A stretch of 48,955 bases of DNA from Christensenella sp. UBA5327 (GTDB lineage: Bacteria; Bacillota; Clostridia; Christensenellales; Aristaeellaceae). The stretch spans positions 1 to 48,955 of the forward strand of contig DHQX01000023.1 of NCBI GenBank assembly GCA_002411105.1. The letters run 5' to 3'. Below, piece after piece: positions 7,807 through 15,285 of this stretch. The notes below the pieces were generated by a model. That model was not told the origin of the DNA. It saw nothing but the letters and a program-made list of their open reading frames with translations, and ran no database searches. Each line of letters starts with the position of its first letter. Within the stretch, counting starts at the first letter, position 1. Both the position numbers and the translations under genes were made by a program.

Positions 7807-7964
7807 AGCAACCCTTTGGCACGGCCGGTTGCTGCCACAGGCAGTGAAAATTTTACATAAAAATTACCTGGACTTTACACGCCGCTGGCGGCAGCGTGGG
7901 TGGGCTTCTGCTACACTTTTGTGGGGAATACCGCCCTGCCCGAGCACCAGGGAGAATGGAGAGT

Positions 7965-9584
7965 ATGATGAATCGGAGAGCTAAAAAACTGAGCCTGCTG
8001 TGCCTGCTGCTGGCTGTCGCGCTGATGATATCCGCCTGCGGCAGGCAACAGCCGGTGTCATCAGGGACCAACAATGAATTGGTCCATTCATCCTATCCGG
8101 TCACGCTGCGCATCGCCTCAGGCTCTGAAAACAAGGAGCTTGAGCCTCTGCTTGCCAGGTTTGCCAAGGACAACCGTATCAGCCTGGAGATGCATTATAA
8201 AGGCTCGGTTGATATTTCCCGCGACCTGGGGCTTTCCAAGGTGCCCTATGACGCGGTCTGGCCAGCCAGCAGCATGTGGATTTCCATTGGCGACACCGGG
8301 CACAAGGTCAAGTACACGGAGTCGGTTTCCATCACCCCGGTGGTGTTTGGCATCCGGGAAAGCCTGGCCCGCAGCCTGGGCTTTGTGGGCAGCCGGGTAT
8401 CCGTGCGGGATATCCTGGGAAAAATCCAGTCCGGCGAGCTCACCTTCTGCATGACCAGCGCCACCCAGTCCAACTCCGGGTGCTCCGCCTATATTGGTTT
8501 TCTCTATGCGCTTTTGGGCAGCCCGGACATCATCACCTCTGAAAGCCTGCAAAACCCCGGGCTGCAAAAAGACATCCAGGCCTTGCTGTCGGGCGTGGAC
8601 CGCTCTTCCGGCTCCAGCGAATGGTTGAAGACCCTGTTCCTGGAGGGCGATTTTGACGCCATGGTCAACTATGAAAGCCTGATTCTGAGCACCAATGAAG
8701 AGCTGGTCAAACAAGGCAGGGAGCCGCTGTACATGGTCTATCCTTACGATGGCCTCTCCATCTCCGACGCGCCCCTGGGCTATGTGGATCAGGGCGACGG
8801 CAAAAAGGAAGAAGCGTTTTTGAAGCTGCGGGATTTCCTGATGTCCCGGGAGGTTCAGGCGGAAATCCAGCGCTATGGCAGGCGCACCGGCTTTGAAGGC
8901 ATCCTGCCGGAAAACAAGGAGGTCTGGCGCGAGGCATGGGGCGCGCAAACCGATACCATTCTCTCCCCGATCCGCATGCCAGACAGCGAGGTGCTCTGGG
9001 AAGCCCTGGGCTTGTACCAGACCCAGTTCAAAAAGCCGTCCCTCACCGCCTATGTGCTGGACTTCTCCGGCTCCATGAGGGGCGGTCCCAGCGAGCAGCT
9101 CAAGGGAGCCATGGCAGAAATCCTCCTGCAGGAGCGCGCGGCAAAGAACCTGCTGCAAGCATCCCAGCATGAGGAAAACCTGATTCTGCTGTTCAGCGAT
9201 GAGCTGAGAAAAACCGAAAAAGCGGCGGGCAATGTGGCCATTGAGGACCTTTACCGCACCATTGAGCGGGAAAGCCCGGCTGGCGGCACCGCGATGTACG
9301 AGGCGCTTGACGCAGCCCTGGATCAGCTGGCCGCCTATGACCTTGGCCAGTACACCCCTGCCATCATCCTGATGACCGATGGCATGGCCAACGGCAACAT
9401 GAACCTGAATGACTTCAAGCGCAGTTATGAAAGCAAGGGAGGGGGTATCCCCATCTTCTCCATTTCCTTTGGAAACGCCGATCTGGATGCCCTGGGCGAA
9501 CTGGCAGCGCTGACCCATGCCCGGGTGTTTGACGGGGACCGTGACCTGGTGGATGCCTTCCGCAAGGCCAAGGGGTACAACTGA
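7965..9584 (+). CDS. Lipoprotein with solute-binding domain fused to a VWA domain
   Basis: The start at 7965 follows GGGAGAATGGAGAGT; the frame is open upstream without support. The 539-residue product has a lipoprotein signal peptide (lipobox MISAC, Cys25). A type II periplasmic-binding-like domain follows (about residues 45-340: YDAVWPASSMW, FCMTSATQSNSG, DAMVNYESLIL). The C-terminal von Willebrand factor A domain (about 360-535) has an intact MIDAS DFSGSM (Asp366, Ser368, Ser370), GGTAMYEAL and MTDGMANG. It is probably anchored on the outer face of the membrane, with VWA binding a partner through a metal ion. It opens a four-gene operon coupled by stop/start overlaps with XpaC- and TelA-like genes. 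Ligand unknown. Confidence 0.88.
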   Translation: MMNRRAKKLSLLCLLLAVALMISACGRQQPVSSGTNNELVHSSYPVTLRIASGSENKELEPLLARFAKDNRISLEMHYKGSVDISRDLGLSKVPYDAVWPASSMWISIGDTGHKVKYTESVSITPVVFGIRESLARSLGFVGSRVSVRDILGKIQSGELTFCMTSATQSNSGCSAYIGFLYALLGSPDIITSESLQNPGLQKDIQALLSGVDRSSGSSEWLKTLFLEGDFDAMVNYESLILSTNEELVKQGREPLYMVYPYDGLSISDAPLGYVDQGDGKKEEAFLKLRDFLMSREVQAEIQRYGRRTGFEGILPENKEVWREAWGAQTDTILSPIRMPDSEVLWEALGLYQTQFKKPSLTAYVLDFSGSMRGGPSEQLKGAMAEILLQERAAKNLLQASQHEENLILLFSDELRKTEKAAGNVAIEDLYRTIERESPAGGTAMYEALDAALDQLAAYDLGQYTPAIILMTDGMANGNMNLNDFKRSYESKGGGIPIFSISFGNADLDALGELAALTHARVFDGDRDLVDAFRKAKGYN

Positions 9585-10198
9585 TGCGCATGAAAGAAGG
9601 TCTGCGAACCATTCTTGCCTTCCTGGCGGGGGCCATCGCCTTCCTGGCGCTGTTTTTGCTGGCAAAATGGCACATCCTGGTGTCCGCCGTCATCGCGCTG
9701 CTGCTGTATGGGGCGGTGTTCCTCCTGACCAAACCGACAAGGCGCATTGGCTCTACGAAGGTGGACAGCCTCAAGGGCGGGCCGGAGCTGCTGCAGATCA
9801 TGAGCGATGCCCATGAGGACATGCAGGCCATCTACCGCGCTTCCCAGCAGGTGGGGGACGCCGCCATCAAGGAGAAAGCCTTGAAGCTGCATGAGCTGGG
9901 CAACCGCATCCTGGCCTACCTGGGCCAGAACCCGCAGAAGATATCCTCTGCCCGGCGCTTCTTCAGCTTCTACCTGGATACTGGTGCCAACATCCTCACC
10001 AAATACATGAACCTGATGGCCTCAAACCCTGACAGCGAGCGCGTGCAGCGCCTGACCCCGGAAACCGGCCGGGCGCTGGACATCCTGCACAAGGCCTTCA
10101 TGGAGCAGTTCAACAAACTGGTGCAAAATGAGGTGATGGATGTGGAGGCGGACATTGATTTGTTGGAGAAAACCTTGCAGATGGAGGGCGGACTGTGA
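9584..10198 (+). CDS. XpaC-like membrane protein (5-bromo-4-chloroindolyl phosphate hydrolysis family)
   Basis: This 204-residue protein has two adjacent N-terminal membrane segments (about residues 8-26 and 28-46), then a cytoplasmic helical domain (GGPELLQIMSDAHEDMQAIYRASQQVGD, IKEKALKLHELGNRILAYLGQNPQKISSARRFFSFYLD) that matches the XpaC family. The family name comes from an early phenotype and the molecular role is not established. xpaC is often next to telA in Firmicutes. The start ATG overlaps the VWA stop (TGATG) and its own stop overlaps the next start (GTGA), so translation is coupled on both sides. It may link the outer VWA protein to cytoplasmic TelA (inference). Confidence 0.82.
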   Translation: MRMKEGLRTILAFLAGAIAFLALFLLAKWHILVSAVIALLLYGAVFLLTKPTRRIGSTKVDSLKGGPELLQIMSDAHEDMQAIYRASQQVGDAAIKEKALKLHELGNRILAYLGQNPQKISSARRFFSFYLDTGANILTKYMNLMASNPDSERVQRLTPETGRALDILHKAFMEQFNKLVQNEVMDVEADIDLLEKTLQMEGGL

Positions 10199-11256
10199 AA
10201 GCCAAGCATTGGGGATTGATTTTACTGGCGCTGGTCATCGTGGTGGCGGGTGTGTACACCTACATGGATAGCCGCAAGGTGGAGCGGACAGCCATCACCG
10301 GCTATATCGGCGGCGAAAAAATCGGCCTGGTGGATGACCCGGAGGTCAAAAAAATCCTGCTGGATAAAATGAACCTGACGCTCAACTACCAGAAAGCCGG
10401 ATCGCTGGACATGATCAAGCTGGACCATGCAGGCCGGGATTACCTGTGGCCCTCCAGCCAGACAGCGCTGGACCTGTACGAGAAGACCTTTGGCAAGCCG
10501 CCGCAAAGCGAGATTGTCTTCAATACCCCCATCGTGCTGTATACACGGGGCATCGTGGCAGAGGCGCTGGTCAAGGCTGGCTTTGTCACCAAGACCGACG
10601 GCGTGCATTTTCTGGACATGAAAGCCTTTTTGCCGGCGTTGGAAGAGGGCCGGCGCTGGGAAGACCTGGGCCTGCCCTTGTATGGCTCCATCCTGGTGTC
10701 CACCACCAACCCCACCAAGTCCAACTCCGGGAACATGTTCGCAGGCCTCCTGGCCAACATGATCAACGAGGGGCGAGTGGTGACCCCGGAAACCGCGCAG
10801 GCCGTCATCCCCCGGCTGCAGGCCTTGATTGAACGCCTGGGCTACATGGAAACCAGCTCGGCGGATATCTTCAGCCAGTTCCTCAAAACCGGCGTGGGCG
10901 CCCGGCCGCTGGTGGCGGGCTATGAAAGCCAGCTGATTGAGTTTGCCCACACCAACCCCGAAGACTATGCCAAAATCAAGGATGACATCGTGCTGCTGTA
11001 TCCGGTGCCCACCGTCTGGTCCAGCCATGTCTACATCGCCTTGAACGAACAGGGGAAGAAGGGCCTGCAGGCGCTGATGCTGCCCGACATCCAGGAGCTG
11101 GCCTGGGAAAAGCATGGCTTCCGCACCGGCTATAACGCCGCCAATGTGGATGTCTCGGGCCTCTCCGTGCCCGGGGTCGCGCCGGTGATTTCCAGAATTA
11201 TCCAGATGCCGGATTCCCAGGTGATGGAAAGCCTGATCAAAGCCCTGGAGGACTGA
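10195..11256 (+). CDS. Membrane-anchored solute-binding-like protein of the TelA operon
   Basis: This 353-residue protein has one N-terminal membrane segment (about residues 5-23) with no lipobox Cys, then an extracytoplasmic binding-protein-like domain. It shares landmarks with the binding domain of the first gene of the operon: LWPSSQTA beside VWPASSMW, STTNPTKSNSG beside MTSATQSNSG, and VAGYESQLI beside MVNYESLIL. The two are therefore probably paralogous modules, this one without VWA. The GTG start at 10195 overlaps the xpaC stop and follows GGAGGGCGGACT. The ligand cannot be read from the sequence. Type II binding proteins of ABC systems are its fold relatives, but no permease is nearby. 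Confidence 0.75.
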   Translation: MKAKHWGLILLALVIVVAGVYTYMDSRKVERTAITGYIGGEKIGLVDDPEVKKILLDKMNLTLNYQKAGSLDMIKLDHAGRDYLWPSSQTALDLYEKTFGKPPQSEIVFNTPIVLYTRGIVAEALVKAGFVTKTDGVHFLDMKAFLPALEEGRRWEDLGLPLYGSILVSTTNPTKSNSGNMFAGLLANMINEGRVVTPETAQAVIPRLQALIERLGYMETSSADIFSQFLKTGVGARPLVAGYESQLIEFAHTNPEDYAKIKDDIVLLYPVPTVWSSHVYIALNEQGKKGLQALMLPDIQELAWEKHGFRTGYNAANVDVSGLSVPGVAPVISRIIQMPDSQVMESLIKALED

Positions 11257-12161
11257 TGACACAAGCCCTGTTTGACCCAAAAGCCATCGCCGCGGACTTT
11301 GACGCCGCGGCGATGGATACAGCGGAGGAGAGGAGCCAGGTTCGCGAAATGGCGCGCGCCATTGACCTGAAGGACCCTTTGGCTGCGACCGCCTATGGCG
11401 CGGGCACGCAGCGGGGGCTGTCAGAGGTTTCAGAGTACCTGCTGGAACGCGCGGGAAAGGGCACCCAGGAACAGGCGCACAGGGTGGTGAACCAGCTGCT
11501 GGGGCAAATTGAATCCCTCAGCCCGGCGCCACCCCGGACAGGGTTTTTCAGCGGGCTGTTTGGCGCCGGCCAAAGGGACAAGCCAATGCTGGATGACCTG
11601 GAGCAGACTGGGCTCATGGTGGACCGTCTGGCGTCCCGCCTGGACCAGGCCAGGCTGGACCTCCTCAAGGAGTCCGCCCTGCTGGATGCCCTGTACCTTC
11701 AGAACAGGACGCTTTACCATGCCTTAAACCGGCAATTGCAGGCCGGGGATGCCGCGCTGGCGCTGGCTGCGTCCATGGATGACAGCATCAGGGAAACCTT
11801 CGGCAGGCGGCTGGGGCAGCTGCGGATATCAAAAACCCTCAGCCTGCAGATGGCAGCGCAGATCCGGTTGATTCAGCACAGCCAGCGGCTGATGGCCGAC
11901 AGGCTGCGGGATGTGCTCACCGTGGTTTTGCCGCTTTGGCAGCAGCAGTTGGCGCTGGGGCGAAACCTGAAAACACAGCGCGATGCGCTGGAACAGTACC
12001 GGGAAGCCGCCCAAGCCACTGCCGCGGCCCTCCAACAAAAGGCGATGGCGCTGGCAGAAACGGCTGCCCTGGACCATGACGCGGACCGGGAAGCCCGGCA
12101 GCAGGAAATTTTGCGCGAAATCCTGGCTTTGCAGGCGCAGCGCCGCGTGCGCCTGGAATGA
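11256..12161 (+). CDS. TelA-like toxic anion resistance family protein
   Basis: This 301-residue soluble, helical, coiled-coil-rich protein has TelA hallmarks: a long helix with RLDQARLDLLKESALLDALYLQN, then AAQIRLIQHSQRLMADRLRDVL and VVLPLWQQQLALGRNLKTQRDALEQYREA. It is shorter than the roughly 380 residues common in the family, with a reduced N-terminal part. TelA proteins are linked genetically to tellurite and other envelope or anion stress; the biochemical activity is unknown. The start overlaps the previous stop (TGATG). It is the last gene of the four-gene operon and is probably the cytoplasmic output or scaffold component (inference). Confidence 0.8.
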   Translation: MTQALFDPKAIAADFDAAAMDTAEERSQVREMARAIDLKDPLAATAYGAGTQRGLSEVSEYLLERAGKGTQEQAHRVVNQLLGQIESLSPAPPRTGFFSGLFGAGQRDKPMLDDLEQTGLMVDRLASRLDQARLDLLKESALLDALYLQNRTLYHALNRQLQAGDAALALAASMDDSIRETFGRRLGQLRISKTLSLQMAAQIRLIQHSQRLMADRLRDVLTVVLPLWQQQLALGRNLKTQRDALEQYREAAQATAAALQQKAMALAETAALDHDADREARQQEILREILALQAQRRVRLE

Positions 12162-12251
12162 GAAAGACCGGCTGGAAACACAAGCACATGGCGCAGGAAC
12201 ACAGAATCAATCGCCACAGGGCGGCCCGGGCTGGAGCAAAAGGAGGCCCCG

Positions 12252-12605
12252 ATGGAACATGAAGGAAGCGAAGTGCTGTCGTTCAAAGATGCGTCGGCTC
12301 TTGAAAGTTGGCTGAGCAGGAATCACGCGCGCTCGCCGGGCATCTGGCTGCGAATCTATCGCAAGAACAGCGGGGAAAAAACTGTGAGCTTCGAGGACGT
12401 GCTGACGGCGGGCCTCATCTGGGGGTGGAGTGAGAGCCTGCGGCATGCATATGATGGGGTTTCCTATCTGCAGCGTTTTGCTCCGCGAAAGAAAACAGGC
12501 ACCCTTTCTTCCCGCAACCGCCAACTGGTGGAGCAGCTCATTGAGCAAGGAAGAATGATGCCTGAAGGGTTGAAGGCCTTGGGAATGGAACGCCGGACCG
12601 GCTGA
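12252..12605 (+). CDS. YdeI/OmpD-associated family protein
   Basis: This 117-residue protein has the YdeI-like signature: FKDASALESWLSRNHARSPGIWLRIYRKN, a conserved Trp-rich turn AGLIWGWSESLRHAYDG, and YLQRFAPRKKTGTLSSRNRQLVEQLIEQGRMMPEGLKAL. Members are small cytoplasmic proteins, and some are connected with antimicrobial peptide or bacteriocin tolerance. The mechanism is unknown. AAAGGAGG nine bases before the ATG supports the start. It lies 90 bases after telA on the same strand and converges on the ribonucleotide reductase gene. Family members usually run longer at the C-terminus, so this is a short form. Confidence 0.75.
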   Translation: MEHEGSEVLSFKDASALESWLSRNHARSPGIWLRIYRKNSGEKTVSFEDVLTAGLIWGWSESLRHAYDGVSYLQRFAPRKKTGTLSSRNRQLVEQLIEQGRMMPEGLKALGMERRTG

Positions 12606-12634
12606 AGAAAAGCCCGGCCGATGCCCGATGCCCG

Positions 12635-15004
12635 CTATCTGATCGGGCAGATCCCGTTGGCGCACTCCTGGTCCAGCTCGCGGTCGTCCTCTCCGGACTC
12701 AAACTGCTTGAGCAGTGAAGGCACAAAGGGCTTCATCTGCGCCAGGCGCTGCTCGTACTCCTCCTTGGTGATGGCCTCATAGGGCAGCAGCTCATAGAAG
12801 CTGTCGTCATAGGGCAGGAAGGAGAGGGCGATGCAGTCATCCCAGTTGTTCCATAGCCAGTCCTCCACCAGCTCCCACTCATGGTCGCGCACATGCACGG
12901 TGATGGAGCAGTTGTGGTCCACATAGCTGTGCATGAACATCTTGTAGATTTCCAGCTGCTCAACCGCCGACACATCGGACTTGGTCTTGCCCTCCGGCGC
13001 TTTGATGGGGAACTCCACCACATAGGTCTTGGCGTTCTCCCAGGTCTGGTTGACCTCCGGGTGCACGGGCCAGTCCAGCTTCAGCACCACTTTGGCCAGC
13101 GGGTCATCCGCGGAGATGCGCACGCGGCGCACATAGTAGGGCGCGTGGGAGAAGTGGACGCCGGAGCTGACGCCCGGCAGCTGGGAGAGCGTGCCCTCGG
13201 GCTTCACCGTTGTCATCAACAGCGGGCTGTTGATGCCCATCTCCTTGGCGTAGCCCATGCCCGCGGCATGCACCGCCTCGCGCAGGGTGCGCAGCAGGCG
13301 CGCCTGATCGGCGATGCCGTAGCCGATGGCGTTCATCGCGTCCTGCCAGCCGGTCAGGGAGCAGCCCAGCAGCCGGTCGCGCTTTTGGACGGTATCCCAG
13401 CGGTCCAGCTCCAGCTCCAGGCAGGTCATGCGCAGGCCCGCCCGGGCTGACAGCCACATCGCGCGCAGCAGGCCATTCATGTCCAGGCTGTTGTCATCCT
13501 TGACAAAGCTCATCACATTGACGGTGGTCAGGTTGCACAGGCCGTTTGAGTCCAGGAGGATTTCACCGCAGGGATTGACCGCGTTGAAGTTGTCCCGCCG
13601 TTTGGCGGCGGCCACCTGGTTGACAAAGCCCGGCTCGCCGGAGTTGCGCATCGCCTGCAGCATGCCCTTGAGCTCCTCGCGGCTGGGCTTGTTGGTGAAG
13701 TAGATGGAGTTGTTGCTCACCTGGCGATGGGCGATCTCCGGGTCTATCACCCAGTTGCCGTCCTCTGTGCGGAGATAGAGGTTGCTCTTGGCGTCAATCG
13801 CGTCCTGATCCCTGGGGTCAATCATGACCATCTCGGCCGTGCGGCGCACGCCGCCTGAAACCACGTTTTCGCCGATGATGTTGGCGATGTCCAGGCAATC
13901 GATGGGCTTGAGCTTGCAGGGGCCCTCGCCGCCGCGGTTAAAGACGCCCTTGATTTTCAGGAACATGTTCTTCAGGCTGTCATGCCCGCTGGCCGTGCCC
14001 CCGAAGACCTTGAGCTTCTCCCCCTTGGGGCGCACATTGTTGTAGTTGATGTAGATGGTGTCGGTGTCGCGGTAGCGCTTGGCATAGTGCAGTTTGAAGA
14101 AGTAGTTCAGCGCGTCCTGCCAGCCTTCCTTGCTATCGCCCACCACGATTTCTGCCACGTTTTTCTTGCCGGTGAAGTCAAGCGTGGTCATGTCCTTGCG
14201 CTCATCGCGCAGCACAGGCTCATAGGCCCGGTGCACCACCTGAATGTCCGCGCGGATGGAGGGCAGCTTGGCCACATCATCCATGGTCACCCGCACGCCC
14301 ACGCCCGCGCCCACCATCAGCAGGTAGAACAGCTCGTCAAAAGAGGTGAAATCATCAATCACCTGGCCCGCGCAGTTGAAGTTGCTCATGGGATAGCGCA
14401 GGCTGGCCTCTGTCCCGCCCGACCAGAAGGTGCGGCCGGAGAGGAACTGCTTCATGTTGTACACGTTGTCAAACAGCTCTTCTGCCTCAGCGCGGGAGGT
14501 GCCCGGCACGATGTTGCAGTTGTACTCCACCGCGCGGCGCACGGTCTCCCACCAGTATTCGCGCCGCATGTCATCGCCCAGCCAGCGCGAATAGGTGCGG
14601 TAGTAGACAAAGCTGCCCAGGGGGCCCATGGGGTTGGGCAGGTGCTTGTAGCGGGAGATGAATTCATCCCGCAGCACAGGCAGCCCTGCCTCCTCTTCCG
14701 CCTCCGCGGCCTGGAGGGCGTCCTTCTTGCGCTCCTTGTCACGCTCGTAGCGGTAGATGATGTATTCCTTTGCCGCGTCCCTGCGATGCTGCATCAGCAG
14801 GTCTTCCACGATGTTCTGGATCTCGTCCACCGAGACGATTTCCGGGTCCTTTTTCATCAGGGTTTCGGTCACGCGGGCGGCCAGCTCGTGCGAGAGCGCC
14901 TCGTCCACCCCGGCCAGGGTCTCCGACATCGCTTTGCGGATGGCCTTGGCGATGGTGCCCTCCTTATAGTCTACAATCATGTAGTTTCGCTTTTGTACTC
15001 TCAT
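12635..15004 (-). CDS. nrdJ: Adenosylcobalamin-dependent (class II) ribonucleoside-triphosphate reductase
   Basis: This 789-residue protein resembles the monomeric Lactobacillus-type RTPR. It makes deoxynucleotides without oxygen, using a thiyl radical formed with coenzyme B12. Visible landmarks are an N-terminal ATP-cone-like region, FNCAGQV and GLCNL (the redox-active Cys pair), NPCGEI (radical Cys and catalytic Glu), and the C-terminal relay CANGIC four residues from the end. Three close ATGs exist; 15004 is preferred because GGGAG then lies seven bases upstream (15010 would add two residues). The promoter region carries two NrdR-box-like sites. No cobalamin riboswitch was recognised in the leader. 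The gene appears to be monocistronic. Confidence 0.95.
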   Translation of the reverse strand: MRVQKRNYMIVDYKEGTIAKAIRKAMSETLAGVDEALSHELAARVTETLMKKDPEIVSVDEIQNIVEDLLMQHRRDAAKEYIIYRYERDKERKKDALQAAEAEEEAGLPVLRDEFISRYKHLPNPMGPLGSFVYYRTYSRWLGDDMRREYWWETVRRAVEYNCNIVPGTSRAEAEELFDNVYNMKQFLSGRTFWSGGTEASLRYPMSNFNCAGQVIDDFTSFDELFYLLMVGAGVGVRVTMDDVAKLPSIRADIQVVHRAYEPVLRDERKDMTTLDFTGKKNVAEIVVGDSKEGWQDALNYFFKLHYAKRYRDTDTIYINYNNVRPKGEKLKVFGGTASGHDSLKNMFLKIKGVFNRGGEGPCKLKPIDCLDIANIIGENVVSGGVRRTAEMVMIDPRDQDAIDAKSNLYLRTEDGNWVIDPEIAHRQVSNNSIYFTNKPSREELKGMLQAMRNSGEPGFVNQVAAAKRRDNFNAVNPCGEILLDSNGLCNLTTVNVMSFVKDDNSLDMNGLLRAMWLSARAGLRMTCLELELDRWDTVQKRDRLLGCSLTGWQDAMNAIGYGIADQARLLRTLREAVHAAGMGYAKEMGINSPLLMTTVKPEGTLSQLPGVSSGVHFSHAPYYVRRVRISADDPLAKVVLKLDWPVHPEVNQTWENAKTYVVEFPIKAPEGKTKSDVSAVEQLEIYKMFMHSYVDHNCSITVHVRDHEWELVEDWLWNNWDDCIALSFLPYDDSFYELLPYEAITKEEYEQRLAQMKPFVPSLLKQFESGEDDRELDQECANGICPIR

Positions 15005-15060
15005 GCCCATTCTCCCATTTATATTCCCGAGGCCCTCCGGCCTCTTGCTGCGGTCTAAAT

Positions 15061-15123
15061 ACTATAACACAAAATATGGTATAAAAAACATGGGCGCGAG
15101 GAAAAAAACACAATATATAGACT
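15061..15123 (-). promoter_or_regulatory. nrdJ promoter region with two NrdR-box-like sites
   Basis: Two sites match the NrdR box pattern acaCwAtATaTwGtgt: ACACAAAATATGGTAT at 15067-15082 (weaker) and ACACAATATATAGACT at 15108-15123 (stronger). Their starts are 41 bases apart, about four helical turns, which fits cooperative binding on one face. TATAGT on the minus strand (15061-15066) is a likely -10 and abuts the first box; the -35 is poor. NrdR represses ribonucleotide reductase genes in most bacteria. Confidence 0.6.
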
Positions 15124-15285
15124 GCGCAAGCTGAGAATCCCTTCGCCTACGCCAGGCCAGGGCTTTATATGAGTCAAGGGATCCCGGCGATTGCTGCGTT
15201 TGGCAGGTGGATCAGGGGCGCAGACGCAGATGGGGTATGATAGGGAAAACAGGCCTGAGCGATCAGGCGGCACAAGGAGCGGTGG

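Noticed and set aside
8118..9665. 515-codon open frame on the minus strand
   Set aside because: It lies antisense to the VWA lipoprotein gene, has no ribosome site and no recognisable domain. Long antisense frames are expected in GC-rich coding DNA.
10222..11280. 352-codon open frame on the minus strand
   Set aside because: Shadow of the second binding protein gene of the TelA operon; no start signals.
13982..15058. 358-codon open frame on the plus strand
   Set aside because: Antisense shadow of the class II ribonucleotide reductase; low-complexity His/Gly/Val-rich product without family features.
15005..15285. Cobalamin riboswitch before the B12-dependent reductase
   Set aside because: The expected B12-box and flanking stems were not found; only NrdR-like sites and a weak promoter are visible.
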